DNA of 64,000 nucleotides, from assembly GCA_025024175.1 (NCBI GenBank), contig QCXZ01000086.1, forward strand, positions 682,001 through 746,000, given 5' to 3'. The stretch is from Rhyzopertha dominica (Eukaryota; Arthropoda; Insecta; Coleoptera; Bostrichidae). Each line of letters starts with the position of its first letter. Within the stretch, counting starts at the first letter, position 1. The notes below the pieces were generated by a model. That model made no database searches, was not told the origin of the DNA, and was given only the letters and a program-made list of their open reading frames with translations. The position numbers were made by a program, and so were the translations under genes. Positions 13,330-26,600 of the stretch are shown in pieces.

Positions 13330-13900
13330 TAGACAAGTAGGTATGGTATGGAAAAGTCAAAACTTAAAACTTTACTTAATATTTATCTAAAAGAAAGTTA
13401 CTTTACGCTTAATAAACAATTCTGCATACAACAAGATGGACTACCAATAGTTTCTCCACTTTCACCTTTACTTGCTGAAATTTGAAAATATTTTGTTTAT
13501 TCATCATCTAGTGTAGATATCTTATGAGTTACTTATAGACCTTGCTGAAAAATAATTTTTGGTGATTTTTAAGTCCCATCTCACCATGATAAAAGAAAAC
13601 ATCACCTATTAATTAAATTTAAACATCTTATTGCGAATTTTTCTCAACTTAATAATGTAAAAAAAATCCTAACGAAATCATAAGTCATGTATTTTCGAAT
13701 TTAGATTTAACCACTTGCAAATGTGATAATCGACTACTTACAGAGGACCCATATCACCCTTCTACAATATTAAATTTCACATTGTCTTGTAAACGGTTAG
13801 TTAATTTACATCTAAACCTAAACCAGTTATTGTTTTATTGTGAACAGGAAAGAACTAACTTATTATTGTATGTACCATGTGGCCTTGTGCATATTTGATG
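13330..13900 (+). mobile_element. Penelope-like reverse transcriptase relic
   Basis: From 13349 the plus strand reads MEKSKLKTLLNIYLKESYFT and then CIQQDGLPIVSPLSPLLAEI, the conserved block in which intact Penelope enzymes have 'DGLPMGSPLSPLLAEI'. Further along, a stretch like VPSHHDKRKHHLLIKF corresponds to the 'SNHPxxHKLA' block. In-frame stops and shifts show decay. It lies just beyond the 3' end of the esterase-like gene and is in the opposite orientation. Confidence 0.7.
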
Positions 13901-13944
13901 ACGTTTAATGAGTTGGCACGTCCACTTAAAGTTAATAAAATCTT

Positions 13945-13950
13945 TTTATT
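13945..13950 (-). terminator. Polyadenylation signal of the esterase-like gene
   Basis: TTTATT on the plus strand gives AATAAA on the minus strand, about 125 bases past the stop codon of the minus-strand esterase-like gene. It is the first canonical signal in that direction. Confidence 0.4.
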
Positions 13951-14075
13951 AAGTATTTACAATAACAACTGCCTTTACAGACGGCTTTGTACTATAGTAT
14001 ACAATAGTCAGCAATAGCAAAAGTTTAATAGTTATGTGTAGGAAATGCTGAAGCTTCTTGAGCGTTTTTCACCCT

Positions 14076-17000
14076 TTAAATTATGAATCTGAGTATTCCG
14101 AAGGTCGCAGTGAACATAATGTGAACTCCAGGGTTAAAGTTTTGCCCAGAACCTCCGGATTCTGTGCTGTTGCAGCAAACCGTCGAGACTTCTAGCACCC
14201 TGGGGTAGTAGTCGTTCCAAAACTCAAGAGCCTTATAATTTAACTTGCTGCTATTGCTCATGGTGAACGTTCCATCCACCATCAGAATTTTTGGATCCTC
14301 TGTATCGAAAGCATCCCATTTTATTGCGTATGGGCTGTTTTTGGTGGGGGACGAATACTTCGCAAAATTCGCCCACAACCCCATGATGATATCGGAAATG
14401 CTTTTGTCGCGATTATCCCAGACCTGCCCACTGGTAATAGGTCCCCAATAGGGAATTCCCCAAACGTATATCAAATCAAAGAGATGAGGAACCGACACCC
14501 AACCGGGAAGACCTTCCAAGGCTTCTGGAGTTGTGGGTTTCAAATCAAAGCGATACACGTAAGTATTGTTATTGTACCTGCTTAAATAACTAGCGTGTAG
14601 GATAGTAGAGGAAGCGTAATATTTTTCTGTGGTGAAGTCTATAACTAACTTTCGATATTCGTCACTCGTCGGTATCGATGGTCCGTAGAAAAATAATATC
14701 GAATTTGCTATGAAATCCGAATTCACACTGCAGAATTCTGAATTGGTGCTATTGGGAGAAGGAACGTCTCTGGTAATTACTTCGTTGAAAATCCCCTGCA
14801 ATTCCTCCTGAGTCGCGTTCTCCGATAGTAGTCCCTCTATGCTCAAGACATCTTCCATTTCCGTGTACCCAGTTAGAAAGGGAACCTTATGGAAGTCGCC
14901 CCTCTCGAAGAAATTCCTCGGAAGCTCCGTCAGAAACGGTAAAGTGTTATTGCTAAGTCCAACATCAATGAGAGGCCTCCAGTTTATGTTCGACGTATAC
15001 TGAACCAACTTCTTGGCATCGACCTGTCTCAAACAGTCCACGAGAAGAGACGTGGGTTTGTGAAAGCATCCAAAGGTGCTTGCCAAGTTGTCCAGAAGAG
15101 ACCTATCTTCTTGGGGATACTTGACCGCAGATGGGTTTAGAAAATTCCCACTCATGGCGATCGCTTTATCGAACAAATCTCTCGATTGCGGATTCACCAT
15201 GTGCAGACCGACGCTCATGGCGCCAGTCCCGTATCCCATTAGACATATATTATTGGGATCTCCACCAAATAATTTGATATTACTTTTAACCCATTGCATC
15301 GCTGCTTGTTGATCCATCAACCCATAGTTACCTGCTGCCTCGCCGTCCATCGTGGAAAAGAATCCCAATATGTTCATCCGCCANGCTACTGTCACNACCA
15401 NCACTTTGTTGCGGTATACCAGGGTGTACGGATTCCAAAGCGCCGGATTTCCTGTCGTGAAATTCCCTGGATGCAACCAGACGATTGTGGCGTAGCCTTC
15501 CTTGTTTGCGGATTTCCCTGCAAAAAATACTAACTGAATGAATTAATCCTAACATTGAGTAGCTCATCTTTACAAGCTGCTTTTTATTTGCACACTGTTT
15601 CTACGACTATTTCAACGCAACAGACATTTTCAGGTAGGTAAAAAAATTATGCTGAAGCCAGATGCGTAAATTGTCTCCTCGCCCTCTCTATATAGTTGTG
15701 AAAACCTTTTTTTGCCTGGGGTTGGAGTGTTATACTGAAAGAGCAAAACCCACGCGCGTGTAACACATGAAACATCATTTTTTATTTGTAGATGTTCCAA
15801 CAGATTTAATTTTTTACTTTTCCTTTCGCAATGTAAAACCGTTCTGTTATTTTCTTCCAAACAATGACAACAGAGACCAAGAAAGAAACAACTAATATGA
15901 TACCATTTCATACAATTTTAGCAGTTGCTAGAAGCTTGTAGGTAGATAATTATTAAACATCTTCCCTGTATACTATTCAAGGTGTTCTGTGATTTGTCTA
16001 ATTTAAGTCTCAGTTCGAAGCTTAATATTATTGTAGGTTGGTTTAATTAGTGTTTACGGGTGTGCTAATGTAACCAAAACAGTATAATCTGCACTGCGTT
16101 GAATTCTGTTTTGTAATTTAGATTATTTACCATCCGTATTCTAATTTTACCCATTGTAAGCTTCGCTAAGCAAGAGACAACAAAAGTTAACAAATCCCGT
16201 ACCGTAAATGTCAAGCCTATTATTGTAATAACTCAGNACTGTTCCTCCATAAAATGTCTCATATTCCAGTTCTATATTTTGTACAGGTTGCCGAATTCCG
16301 AACTGTAAATGTCAAGGCTATTCGTGCATTTAACTTATCCGTTACAAATTTATCCGCTGACTTGGGTGGATTCTGAGTTGCTGCTGTCTTATTTCATTTT
16401 ATAAACGAGTTATAAAATGAATATATTACGATACATATGTTCATTTCGGTAAAATAATACAGACACGACTATTCCGAACAGCAATATAAACCGTATTATA
16501 TGGAAGTTCTAAATAAATAAATGTCATAGTAAACGATGTAAACATACTGAAGCATACTTGTGACGGAGGAAAATTCTTGATCATAAGGCACAACAAACAA
16601 AGTAAACCTGATAGGTGAACCGCTTCCATGCATTAAAAAATCTAATGTAATTTCTCAATAAAGAAAGAAACGTTCTTAATAAGCAAGGCAGTATTAATAC
16701 TGCTCTGGTACTTTTTAATTAATTCTAGCATTTCATTCGAAAAATTGCACATTAAACAACACTCTAACTCTTCGTAGGCATTAAACAAAAATCAATTTAG
16801 GAATGAAACCCAGCTTTTACTAACTTTAGCATTACTTCAGACTGGTTTAAGCACTTATTGAACATCAACAATTCCAAAAATAGTGTAGAATCCAGCATCT
16901 GTTTCACTGGAATGTACAGATTAAATGTTTGTCTGCTTATATTAGTCGATTTTGATTTTTTTATGCCAAATGCACATGAGGCCAATGAGTCTAATATTTT

Positions 17001-20000
17001 TGGAGCTATCCCCAGAAATCAGTTGCTTTTGCTATAAGAATTTAATCCTCGAATGCCAGTCAGATACCTACAAGTCGACGGTGACTTTAATTCATATAAC
17101 TTCCAGTATTTAGTAGAGCGTTTAACACCCTTAATCAGTAATCACTCCATTTTGGACAAAAAATTGCAATTTATAGTCTGTATTTGTTAATGATAGGGTA
17201 CCCAAGGTTCACTTTTGGGACCACTATTGTTTTCTATATAAAATGCTCGATTTCCTCAACATCTGAGGCATTTTAGCATTCATCACTATGCAGACGATAT
17301 CCAGTTATAATATCATAGCAATTTACCTGAAGGTTTGGTCGTTGAGCAAAAATTTGCCGATATTCTTATACTGACAAACTTAGCTTTACAAGTATAAGAA
17401 ACGAAAATATCGCCAACACTAATTTGAAGATTAGAAAGTGTAAATAACCCCACCGAACGTTAAGGGGATAATCGCCATTAAGTGGACACCGGTGTGTATA
17501 TATAAAGCAATTAGCTAAAACGGTTATATAGCAGGTAGTTTCTTATAACGTTATCTACCCACCGCGAAATTTATCTGCCTTAAATCTCCTTAATCGTTCC
17601 TAGCTCGGGGGTTAAATTCAAATTCCCTATTTTTAGCCGGAGTCCTTCCGACGGCGATGTTTTATTATTTGAGTCAACAATCCCGAGTTTTGTAGTAGTT
17701 ATCGATCTACTAAATCTGGGGGTATATTCCCGATTCGGTTCGGGAAAACGGCCGCTTCTGAACGTATTCAAATGCAGCACGGGAGGGTGAGAAGAGCAAT
17801 TGTTGACTTGCAGACTGTTTGAGCACGGAACGATACTGATTCCGTCATGCGATTTCTGTTTTAAGCGGGCAAAAGCTGCAACTTTTATTCTCGGCTGCGT
17901 GCATCGTAATGAGGCGCTAGCACGTGAGCTGGCGTATGTATCCATCAACAAATGAGAGACGGGGTGATTCAACCCCTATCATACATCGGCTTTGGCGCAA
18001 TCAGCGGAACAAAGAAATCAGGAAAGAATCTTTCAAGATAACGAAGTACCACGAAAGCGACACGCTCAAACATTCAAGGAATTCTACAGATATTGATTAC
18101 GCTTGTCTCTAATTCTACTTTCAAATGCCTGTATTTCAACCACCACAGTTGCTTAACAAGCAGAACTAAATTAAAACAATGAAAGGCAGTCAAACATTAC
18201 TTAAGTATGTGTCTAAAGAAAACCGACGGTTAGAAGTATTGGGAATAATAAAATTAGCGAACTGCTATCTTCCTGTTCTAGCAGAAGTAGCCGGTAATTT
18301 GCTTATTAGTATTACATCTATTTTTGGTTTAACTACGATTAATTTAGGACGAAAAATAATATTTGGATTCCAGAAAGAGCTATCAGTATACAATTTATCA
18401 GTACTTTTGTGACTTGTTAGATATCTACGTAGTGGTCATAAAAAATTCAATTCCGCATAGACTACCTTCTAATACGTTCACAGTTTCCCTATAGGCATCG
18501 TTCAACTATGCACTTTCAAATTCGCGTTGCATTTTAATAATTAATACAAACGCGTTAAAAAATCAGTTAGAGCGAGCAAAAATCCATCTACTAACTGTTA
18601 CGAGGTTTGATAAATCCAAAAAAGGACCAGTAAAAGCATCATCAGAACGAATTTAAACACCGTATGCTGTTAAAGACGCCAGTATCCAAAGATCTAAAAT
18701 CCGATTAAATATTAAGTGGAAGTAGTGCACTGGCGGTCAAGTAACCAAATGAACAACGCGGTAATCAAATAAAATCAAATTCATAATTTTGTACACATTT
18801 TGCACGATAACTTCTAAAGTAACAAAAATAGATTATAGCAAAAAATTTACAAAAGAATCATACCTATTTTCCGAGTTATTGACTCCGGAATCAAAGGAAT
18901 CACGTTCTATTCGTATCGTACTATTATTAAGTACAGCTCCAATAAGTCCTAAAATAGGTATGACCCCTTTTTCATTCTTTAAAATTTTATTTATTTTGAT
19001 GTATAGGTCTTTTTGACAAAAAATTAAAATAGAGTCATCGCTAGTTTTGTAGTTATTCGCTCTGGAATCAAAGGAATCCTATTCTATTCGTATCGCACTC
19101 TTCGAAAATACAACTCGATAACTTCTAAAGTAGGTATGACTTTTTTCATTCTTTGGCTTCTAATTTCCTTCACTGTATAGGCCATTATGGCAAAAGATTA
19201 AAATAGAGTCATACCTACTTTGGGAGTTATTGACGCTGTAATCGCTGAACGGCAGATTTTAAGGAGAAANAGAACCTTCACTATTTATTGTCGTTTATTA
19301 TTAATTGACGGGTACCATCAGTTCACAAAATATAAATAATGAGCATGAATAATACTTCTAAGAGAAGAAAGAAAATTATCTAACAAAACAATAATTCTAA
19401 GGAAGCAAAACTTCATTACCGTCACAAAACCCCCCGTGGTATACTTACTTTAAATTTTCCTGGATGTATAACAGTGTCGCATAATTCCTGGGAAATTATT
19501 ATGGAAAGTTTATGTATTTTATTCAGGTTTCGTGAGTAATTTCAGTTATTTCAGCCACGCAAATATCGAAATACAGCAAAGTTTTTTGTCATCGCCACAT
19601 GCCGTATCTGCGTCATACGCTTGCACTTTGAAGCTTCATTTAATAATATCCCGCAGGCTCGCGGGTATCAATAATGCAAGAAATGCGATGCATAAGGAGC
19701 AAAGGGAACACTTTTTATACAGGTTTACGCGAACTGCCCGCCAGCAACACGATCCTGAAAATCTATATATTCTGAATAAATTACACATAACTCAGCGTGA
19801 TTTGCATGTATTAATACGACCACGTACGCATAGCGGCCGCATAGAGCTTTTTATTGGAAACCTAACTCCAATCTTATTGAAATCTCCGGGTCCTCAAAGG
19901 GATATTAAAATGTGGAAGCTCACCTGAAGGCACAAAGACGTTTAAGTACAAGCAATCTTCGTCCAAGAGGTAGGTCTCCTCGGGCTCCGATATTAGATGC

Positions 20001-20302
20001 ATGAACAGGAGATCCTGGGGGTTGTAATCGCTCTCGCTCTGCAAACACGCGGGGGCATACTTCGTGGCGTTCCTCACTCCTTCCCAAGATGGTAAGGGTT
20101 CGATTACAGGCGGCGTGAACCTCAAATTTCCCACAGGAGGTTCCGCGTACGGTATGCCCAGAAAGGCTCGAATTTTCTTTGTCCTGATCATCGATATTTC
20201 CGTTCCGATTATAGTGCCCTGGTTGGGCAGCTCTATCTTGAGCTGGTCCTTGGCCAAGCACGTGTACACCGTGAAGAGACAGACCAAGTCGAACCTGAGC
20301 AT
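14076..20302 (-). CDS. Cholinesterase/carboxylesterase-like protein lacking the nucleophile serine
   Basis: Two exons on the minus strand give about 606 residues. Exon 1, 20302-19924, starts with a signal peptide (MLRFDLVCLFTVYTCLA), then the esterase block FLGIPYAEPPVGNLRF and DEDCLYLNVFVPSG. It ends in phase 1 before GTGAGC. Exon 2, 15517-14076, follows TTTTTTGCAG, matches that phase and runs to a TAA. The fold is that of the carboxylesterase type B (cholinesterase) family. The oxyanion region reads HPGNF instead of HGGGF. The nucleophile elbow reads GYGTGA at about residue 221, with glycine (codon GGG, 15230-15228) where active enzymes have serine. The acid (GYTEMED) and histidine (VPHLFDL) regions remain. 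It therefore should not hydrolyse esters and may act in adhesion or binding, as neuroligin, gliotactin and glutactin do; that role is inference. The C-terminus after a Ser/Gly-rich stretch is hydrophobic (GVHIMFTATFGILRFII), possibly a GPI-anchor signal. Three N calls (15384, 15396, 15402) leave a few residues unknown. Confidence 0.85.
15630..15911 (-). mobile_element. Penelope-like C-terminal fragment
   Basis: The minus-strand frame contains CCHCLEENNRTVLHCERKSK followed by KLNLLEHLQIKN. It is closely similar to the fragment at 8785-9033 and to GIY-YIG ends of Penelope-like elements. It sits in the intron of the esterase-like gene, just before its second exon, on the same strand as that gene. 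Confidence 0.55.
16800..17420 (+). mobile_element. Jockey/R1-type reverse transcriptase relic
   Basis: At about 17198-17300 the plus strand shows, across frameshifts, GVPxGSLLGPLLFSI and then FPQHLRHF-YADDIQL. These are the two most conserved blocks of non-LTR reverse transcriptases (finger/palm GVPQGS and catalytic YADD). The upstream 400 bases give weaker similarity broken by stops. It lies in the intron of the esterase-like gene, antisense to it. Confidence 0.6.
17580..18110. other. Less AT-rich block inside the esterase-like intron
   Basis: The block is richer in GC by eye than its surroundings and has an open minus-strand frame of 130 codons at 17580-17972 that contains no motif I recognise. 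It lacks clear splice borders. It may be a regulatory block, an unspotted exon or the end of a mobile element. I cannot choose between these from the sequence. Confidence 0.3.
18805..19231. repeat. Array of alternating inverted repeats, about 176-bp period
   Basis: A 22-23 base motif occurs six times with alternating orientation. Forward copies lie at about 18805-18820 (partial), 18941-18963 and 19117-19139 (ATAACTTCTAAAGTAGGTAT). Reverse-complement copies lie at 18858-18880, 19035-19057 and 19209-19230 (TCATACCTACTTTGGGAGTT). Same-orientation copies are 174-177 bases apart, except for a shortened first unit. Between a reverse copy and the next forward copy lies a second conserved block containing GGAATCAAAGGAATC and CTATTCGTATCG. 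The layout can form nested hairpins. It is in the intron of the esterase-like gene. Confidence 0.75.
19925..20302 (-). CDS. First exon of the esterase-like gene
   Basis: This exon carries the start codon at 20302-20300, the signal peptide and the first 126 residues of the cholinesterase-like protein. The donor GTGAGC starts at 19923 on the minus strand, so the last exon base is 19924. A TATATATT-like word lies about 55 bases upstream of the start codon. The block at 19530-19880 on the intron side is less AT-rich than its surroundings but has no protein I recognise. Confidence 0.75.
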
Positions 20303-23300
20303 AGCGGTGGCGATCTACATTTAAAGAAGTTTGGAAGGCAACTGGCTTTAGCATTGACTTAATATATAACTTAGAGTGGCATATTGCGTGCATGGCTATA
20401 AAGCCCCCCCTTCTGGCCCTAGTTCCATGCAACTCTTACTTCGATCAATTATTCTCCCATTCTTTCAGGGCTCCGGGTTCACGAAGATCTGTATTCACGG
20501 CTGCGCCAATCCCGGCGATTATAATAAAGGATGCGATTGATTAATTAAATTTAATGACATTTATCAGATATTATATTATCAGAACAAGATAAATGGGTAT
20601 ACTGGGCGTCTCACATTTTTCGACTTTACAGGAGGCTGTCAAAGCAAAAATCACTATCTATACAATAAAGTTTTAACACATACAACAAAAGAACGAAAAG
20701 TACTTTTGAAATATGTTAATTACTTAACTGGCAAGAAAAGCCTCAAGGGCAAGTTGTTATTAATACACTTGTACAGGGCGCCAAAATTTAGAGGAGGCAT
20801 TTTACCTAATGTGAGAAAATACCCAACTAATAGAAAGGGGTTTTTACAAACCAGAAACTAACCACAGTTACATAGAGAGGAAGCTTCAATCTTCCGTCAA
20901 GATGAAATCAATTTACACAATGAGATGTCAAAGTTAAATTCAAAATTGAATTGAAGTAATAAGAAGTTTTGTACATACATTTCAATTAATATCTATCAAA
21001 ATTTTTCTTCATTGGCTCAATAACAAATATTCATTTGCTATATTTTAACGGAGGACGCCGGTGATCCAAATATTTATGATTTTCAACTTTAGGATCACAC
21101 ACGTGTAGGCTGAAGAAGGAAAAGCTTCTGCAATTACATTTACTTTACAGAATCTTCACCCTGTCCTCCATGTTCATTATCTATAGCAATATTACAGTGA
21201 CAAAAAATATGGATAATCAGCAGTCTAAAATGCATAATCCATTCTAGAAGTACAGTCATTAATAATCTACAAAACATGAAACCTAAATTATGATTATAAA
21301 TTATAAATACATTTTTATTATTTTTTTTTGTTTTTTCTTTGTTTTGCCTAATGAAAACCCTACTGATAGTTTCTTATCGTAAATGTTTGATGGAGCATCG
21401 GTCGTCTTGTGTTACGACGTTTACATTTTTAAATTTCAGCCACATTTTTCAGTTTGTTCTTGACTTGTTTGAATAATTTAAGGTTGATGGTGTCTATTAT
21501 GAAATTACAAAAAAGAATCTGTGGCAGGGTTGAACAAAACTGAACTTGTGCAAAACTATCTCACTCATTTGCGTGTTTTTGTATACGAAGCCAGTGAAAT
21601 GTTTTGTACTGTAATGTGTAATACACTATGTTACAGTATTATGCAATAACTGCTATTGATTGTATTGTAAATTGATTACTAGACCTAATTAAACGAAACA
21701 TGAAAATCTATGTGCCATAGAAGTAAAAATACGGACGATGCAAAATTGTGTGGTAAAATGTTTGGATCCACTACCAATAACATTAACAACATGACATTTT
21801 TCTATTGTATCCGAGTAAAACTGTGAAGTTTACTCCCAAATCTAAAACAATGCGCGCTGCTAGTCGTACAGAAGCGGTGCATTAAAGAGGGTTCGACGTT
21901 AATCTGTTTGAAACTCCATAGTGACGTTTATTAAGAGGATCCCTAGCGATTTGTAAGGGATTATTAAACTTGTGAGATGAGACCTGTAGCTGTAGAATGC
22001 GATAAAACATTTGTGCTTTCGACTAAAGCAATGAGCTTTCCAGCAAGTTATGTATAGGATTGATTGATATCTACAACTTTTCATTTTGACTTTCTACGCG
22101 TTACTCAAAATTTTAACGCCACGTACATTATATTCTTTGCAAAGATTTTGGTTTAAAACTTCCAACAAGTGTTATTTCTTATCTTCTAGATGAACTGTTG
22201 TTTGAAATATTANAATNATGGTTACNGTTTTATAATGTGAAGCCACTACATTTATTAAAGAATCAGAACTATAANAGGNCGTCAACACGGCATANCTTTG
22301 CGTAAACTTTAATCGAAATCATATNTTGAGTAAAACAAANCTTGTTTGAACTTATCGAATTTGGAAGCGTAATTATTCCACGGCAGAAAAAAAACGTGTT
22401 TACTTGATTAATATAAATAAAATGGTGTAAAAATAGAACAATAGCGCCCAATAACGATCAACTTTGTCGGTCTCGTTTTGCCAAGCGACTTGAGCTGCAA
22501 TAAAAATTCCAAAAGTGTATGAAATTTAAATCATTTTTCTTGATTTTGCTCGCTTACATTACTTGTCTGTATTTAATAAAAAAAAGTTACCTCCATAGTG
22601 ACTTTTCCCAAACAATTTTTTTGAAAGTAGCTGTTCAAAAATAATTTTATTCAAAAGTTTTCTCTGCGATTTTGCGCATTAAATTTAGATATGTGGAGAC
22701 TACCAATGTTTTAGAGCTTCTTATACCTATTCTACTCTAACAACTTTTGTTATAGTGCCACGATTTTACATAGGAATTTGTAGTCTCAGTTCTGAAAAAT
22801 CAAACTTCAGTTTTCCATTGGTTTGTATGACAGAATATTTGAGTGTAACAATTTTTTAATTAATTAATTAAGAAAAGACTGTCACACCAAACCATATAAT
22901 TTTAATATTGATACACAAATTTAGTGTTCTTTTAACTACTTGGCATTTAAAGTACCGCACTACCCTACGCTTGCGGTGTTCGTAATTGCCATCTTTTGGT
23001 TGCCCCTAAAACTATATATTTTAAGCTAGCGCTACTCTTGGCACCGATTAAAACTAAAACAGTTGGGGGTGAAGTGCACTGTAATTTGGGGTCAAGAGCC
23101 AGATCAACAATTTGAATTTTATATGCCGCGCTTTGAAGTATTACTAGAATAGTTTGTAGTAACTAAAATAATCAAAAATCGTCTTGAGCTTGTCCATACC
23201 TACTTATGCCAAAGAAAAATGTAAAATAATAGTCTTTTATCGATATGTTTAAAAAAGTTGTGGTCCTATGTCGTAGAGGACGAATTTCAGTTTTTAATTG

Positions 23301-23400
23301 TCTAGTTCCTGTATATTTTACATCTTTTATGCAGTTTATTGTGAATTTAGGAGTCTTTTTTGAAAAGTATTTACACGTGGCATGTTTTAAACGTGGCGCT
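20303..23400. other. Intergenic stretch between two divergent genes
   Basis: This should hold the promoters of the minus-strand esterase-like gene (right of 20302) and of the plus-strand branching enzyme (before 23630). Apart from these, no exon, RNA gene or recognisable transposon was seen. Several N calls cluster at 22212-22440. Confidence 0.4.
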
Positions 23401-23629
23401 CATTAGTAGCTGCACCTTCGTTTGTTTTCGAGTGTCAGATAAGTTTTCGTGTTTCAAAAACATAACCCTTAATTTTAATCGTCGCAGACAGTGCTAATGT
23501 GTTTACTGGTAGGAATAGAATTATCAAGCGCGTAATCCAAGAAGTCGAAACGACCGAGGTTTTATCAGCTCTAAGCTGAACTTAGCATCATTCATCCGCA
23601 GCTTTCTTCGTAATCCACGGGAATAAAAA

Positions 23630-26600
23630 ATGGGAGGCAAATATTCTTCCTTAGATCCCATGGAAGTTGAAGTTCCAGATATTAAACAGTTGTTAGATAG
23701 AGATCCATACTTGAAACCGTACGAGAAAGAAATTCGACGCCGGTAAGTTTAGTAATATCTGGTTGACATTGGGAAGGTTATTCAAGGGCACCTAAAAAAC
23801 TGTTCTATTTATAACGATATTTTATTGATGTACTAATCTTTGCAAGATATGCCTGCTATAAGGATGTAAGGGAGAAAATTGATGAACATGGAGGTGGAAT
23901 CGACACCTTCACCCAAGGCTACAAATATTATGGAATCAACATCCAACCAGACAACACCATCATATGCCGAGAGTGGGCTCCAGGAGCACAAGCTTTATTT
24001 TTAACTGGAGAATTCAGTATGTTAATTGCACTGCTTCCACACATTGTTAATTTAAATTGTTTACAGATAACTGGAATCGAGAAAGCCACGCTTATAAGAA
24101 ATTAGAATTTGGGAAGTGGGAGCTAGTTTTGCCACCTTTAGAAGATGGCAGCCCTGCTGTCAAACATTTATCGCAGCTTCTGTTGGTTGTTCAAACACCA
24201 TCTGGAAGTAGGGAGGATCGGCTATCGCCATGGGCAACATATGTTGTGGAACCGCCAAAAGAAGAAGGGACTATTTACAGGCATAAATTTTGGAACCCAC
24301 CAGTCTCAGAGGTAATAAATTTGAAACCTTGTTTTGAGAATATTTCTAATGTGTGGCCCATGGTTTCTAAGATCCACCCAAGCTGGTCACCCTGCATATG
24401 TAATTATTAAAGAGAATTTAGATGAAAACAATGTTTTAATCATTATTAATACACCATCAGTAGTAATTAATAGTATAGCCCACAACATGTATGGATATTG
24501 GATACAACAAGCTAATAGAACTAGCTGCTGCAATTCTTATTGTATCCCATAGAGGGTGCTGTATTCCACTTCTCCCCTGTGAGTTACACCACTACCACAT
24601 TCCAATGCACATTCTCATTGCTTGGAGAAGTTCACAGTCACTTAGAATGCTTATCTCTCCTGTCTTCATTTCAATTTCCTTGTTACACATGGTCAGCTAC
24701 TAAACTAGGAACGTTCTGTTCCATAACCAAAGGATAACGTACCAAAATAGACTAACACAAGTCCATGTTATTTTACCTGACCTAGCCCAGCATAATGCAT
24801 AATGATATCCATTATCTTTCATAGAAATATGAATTCAAACACCCAAGACCGAAGAGACCAAAAAGCCTTCGCATCTATGAGTGCCACGTGGGCATAGCTA
24901 CAAGCGAATACAAAGTTGGAACTTACGACAACTTCAGAGAGAACGTCCTGCCTCACATTGTCAGGCAGGGCTACAATGCCATACAGCTGATGGCCATAAT
25001 GGAGCATGCTTACTACGCGAGCTTCGGCTACCAAGTTACAAGCTTCTTTGCTGCGTCCAGTCGCTACGGAACACCCGAGGAACTGAAGCGCCTTATCGAC
25101 AGAGCTCATGAGCTCGGCATATACGTGATGTTGGACGTGGTCCACTCCCACGCCAGCAAGAACGTCTTGGATGGCTTGAATCAGTTTGATGGCACGGATT
25201 CGTGTTACTTCCATGCGGGCTCAAGGGGATACCACCAGCTGTGGGATTCGAGACTGTTCAATTATTCTGAGTTTGAAGTCCAGCGTTTCCTACTTTCGAA
25301 CCTGCGCTGGTACCAAGACGTCTATCAGTTCGATGGATTCAGGTTTGATGGGGTCACGTCCATGCTGTACCACTCCAGAGGTATTGGACAAGGTTTCAGT
25401 GGACATTATGATGAATATTTTGGGCTTAATGTAGACACAGAGGCACTTGTTTATCTTATGACAGCCAACAGCATCGCACATGAATTGTACCCTGAGACGG
25501 TTACTATAGCTGAAGATGTTTCTGGAATGCCCGGGACTTGCCGGCCTGTTTCCGAAGGATGTCTAGGTAAGTTAACTGTAAGACACCTTACTGTGATGTT
25601 TTTGTAAGGAAATGAAATATTTTAAATTTATACTGCAGCAACACCCAGAAAAGAAAATATTTTGAGTCGTTATGTGTTTAGATTTCGAGTGTTCAAGCCC
25701 TTTTAAATCAAGCTTGTCTCCTTCATCAGTCATGGCATGTCGACTGCCTCTCATTGAATATACACTTTTCATGGCAATTTTATTTTTCTAGGTTTCGACT
25801 ATCGTTTAGCCATGGCAATCCCAGACAAGTGGATTGAGTATCTAAAGGAGCTTTCTGATGAGAATTGGAACATGGGCAACTTGGTGCACACCTTAACAAA
25901 CAGGAGATGGATGGAACCGAACGTTGCTTATGCCGAGTCCCATGATCAAGCATTAGTTGGAGACAAAACCATCGCCTTCTGGCTGATGGACAAGGAAATG
26001 TACACCCACATGAGCACAGTCTCAGAGCCGAACCCCATAATAGACCGTGGCATAGCTCTCCATAAGGTCATTCGGCTGATAACACATGCGCTCGGTGGTG
26101 AAGCCTATCTCAACTTCATCGGCAACGAATTTGGACATCCAGAGTGGCTGGACTTCCCCAGGGCCGGCAACAACAGTTCGTACCATTACGCGAGACGTCA
26201 GTGGAACCTCGTAACTGATGAGCTCTTGAAATACAAATATCTGAATGCATGGGATGCTGCAATGAACCACACTGAGGCTAAGTACGGCTGGTTGAGCAGC
26301 CCACCCGGATACGTCAGTTGGAAGCACGAAGATGACAAGGTCATAGCGTTCGAACGGGCAGGCCTCGTTTTTGTGTTTAATTTCCATCCAACCAAAAGCT
26401 TCACGGATTACCCAGTTGGTTTGGAGGGTGACGGGAGGTATGTGATTGTATTGTCGTCTGATGCTTCGGAGTTTGGAGGATTTAATCGCATCGATACCAG
26501 CATCCCACATTTTACTAGGGGTCAGGGATTTGCAGGACGTCGGAACTCGATTCAGGTAAATTGAGGACTTTTTGAATATGTTTTTTTTTACTAAGGTTTT

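Noticed and set aside
17580..17972. Minus-strand open frame of 130 codons as a gene
   Set aside because: Compositionally interesting but with no recognisable content, start context or splice borders; kept only as a non-AT block.
20064..20432. Frames antisense to or shifted against the first esterase exon
   Set aside because: Shadows of the real minus-strand exon, which carries the family motifs.
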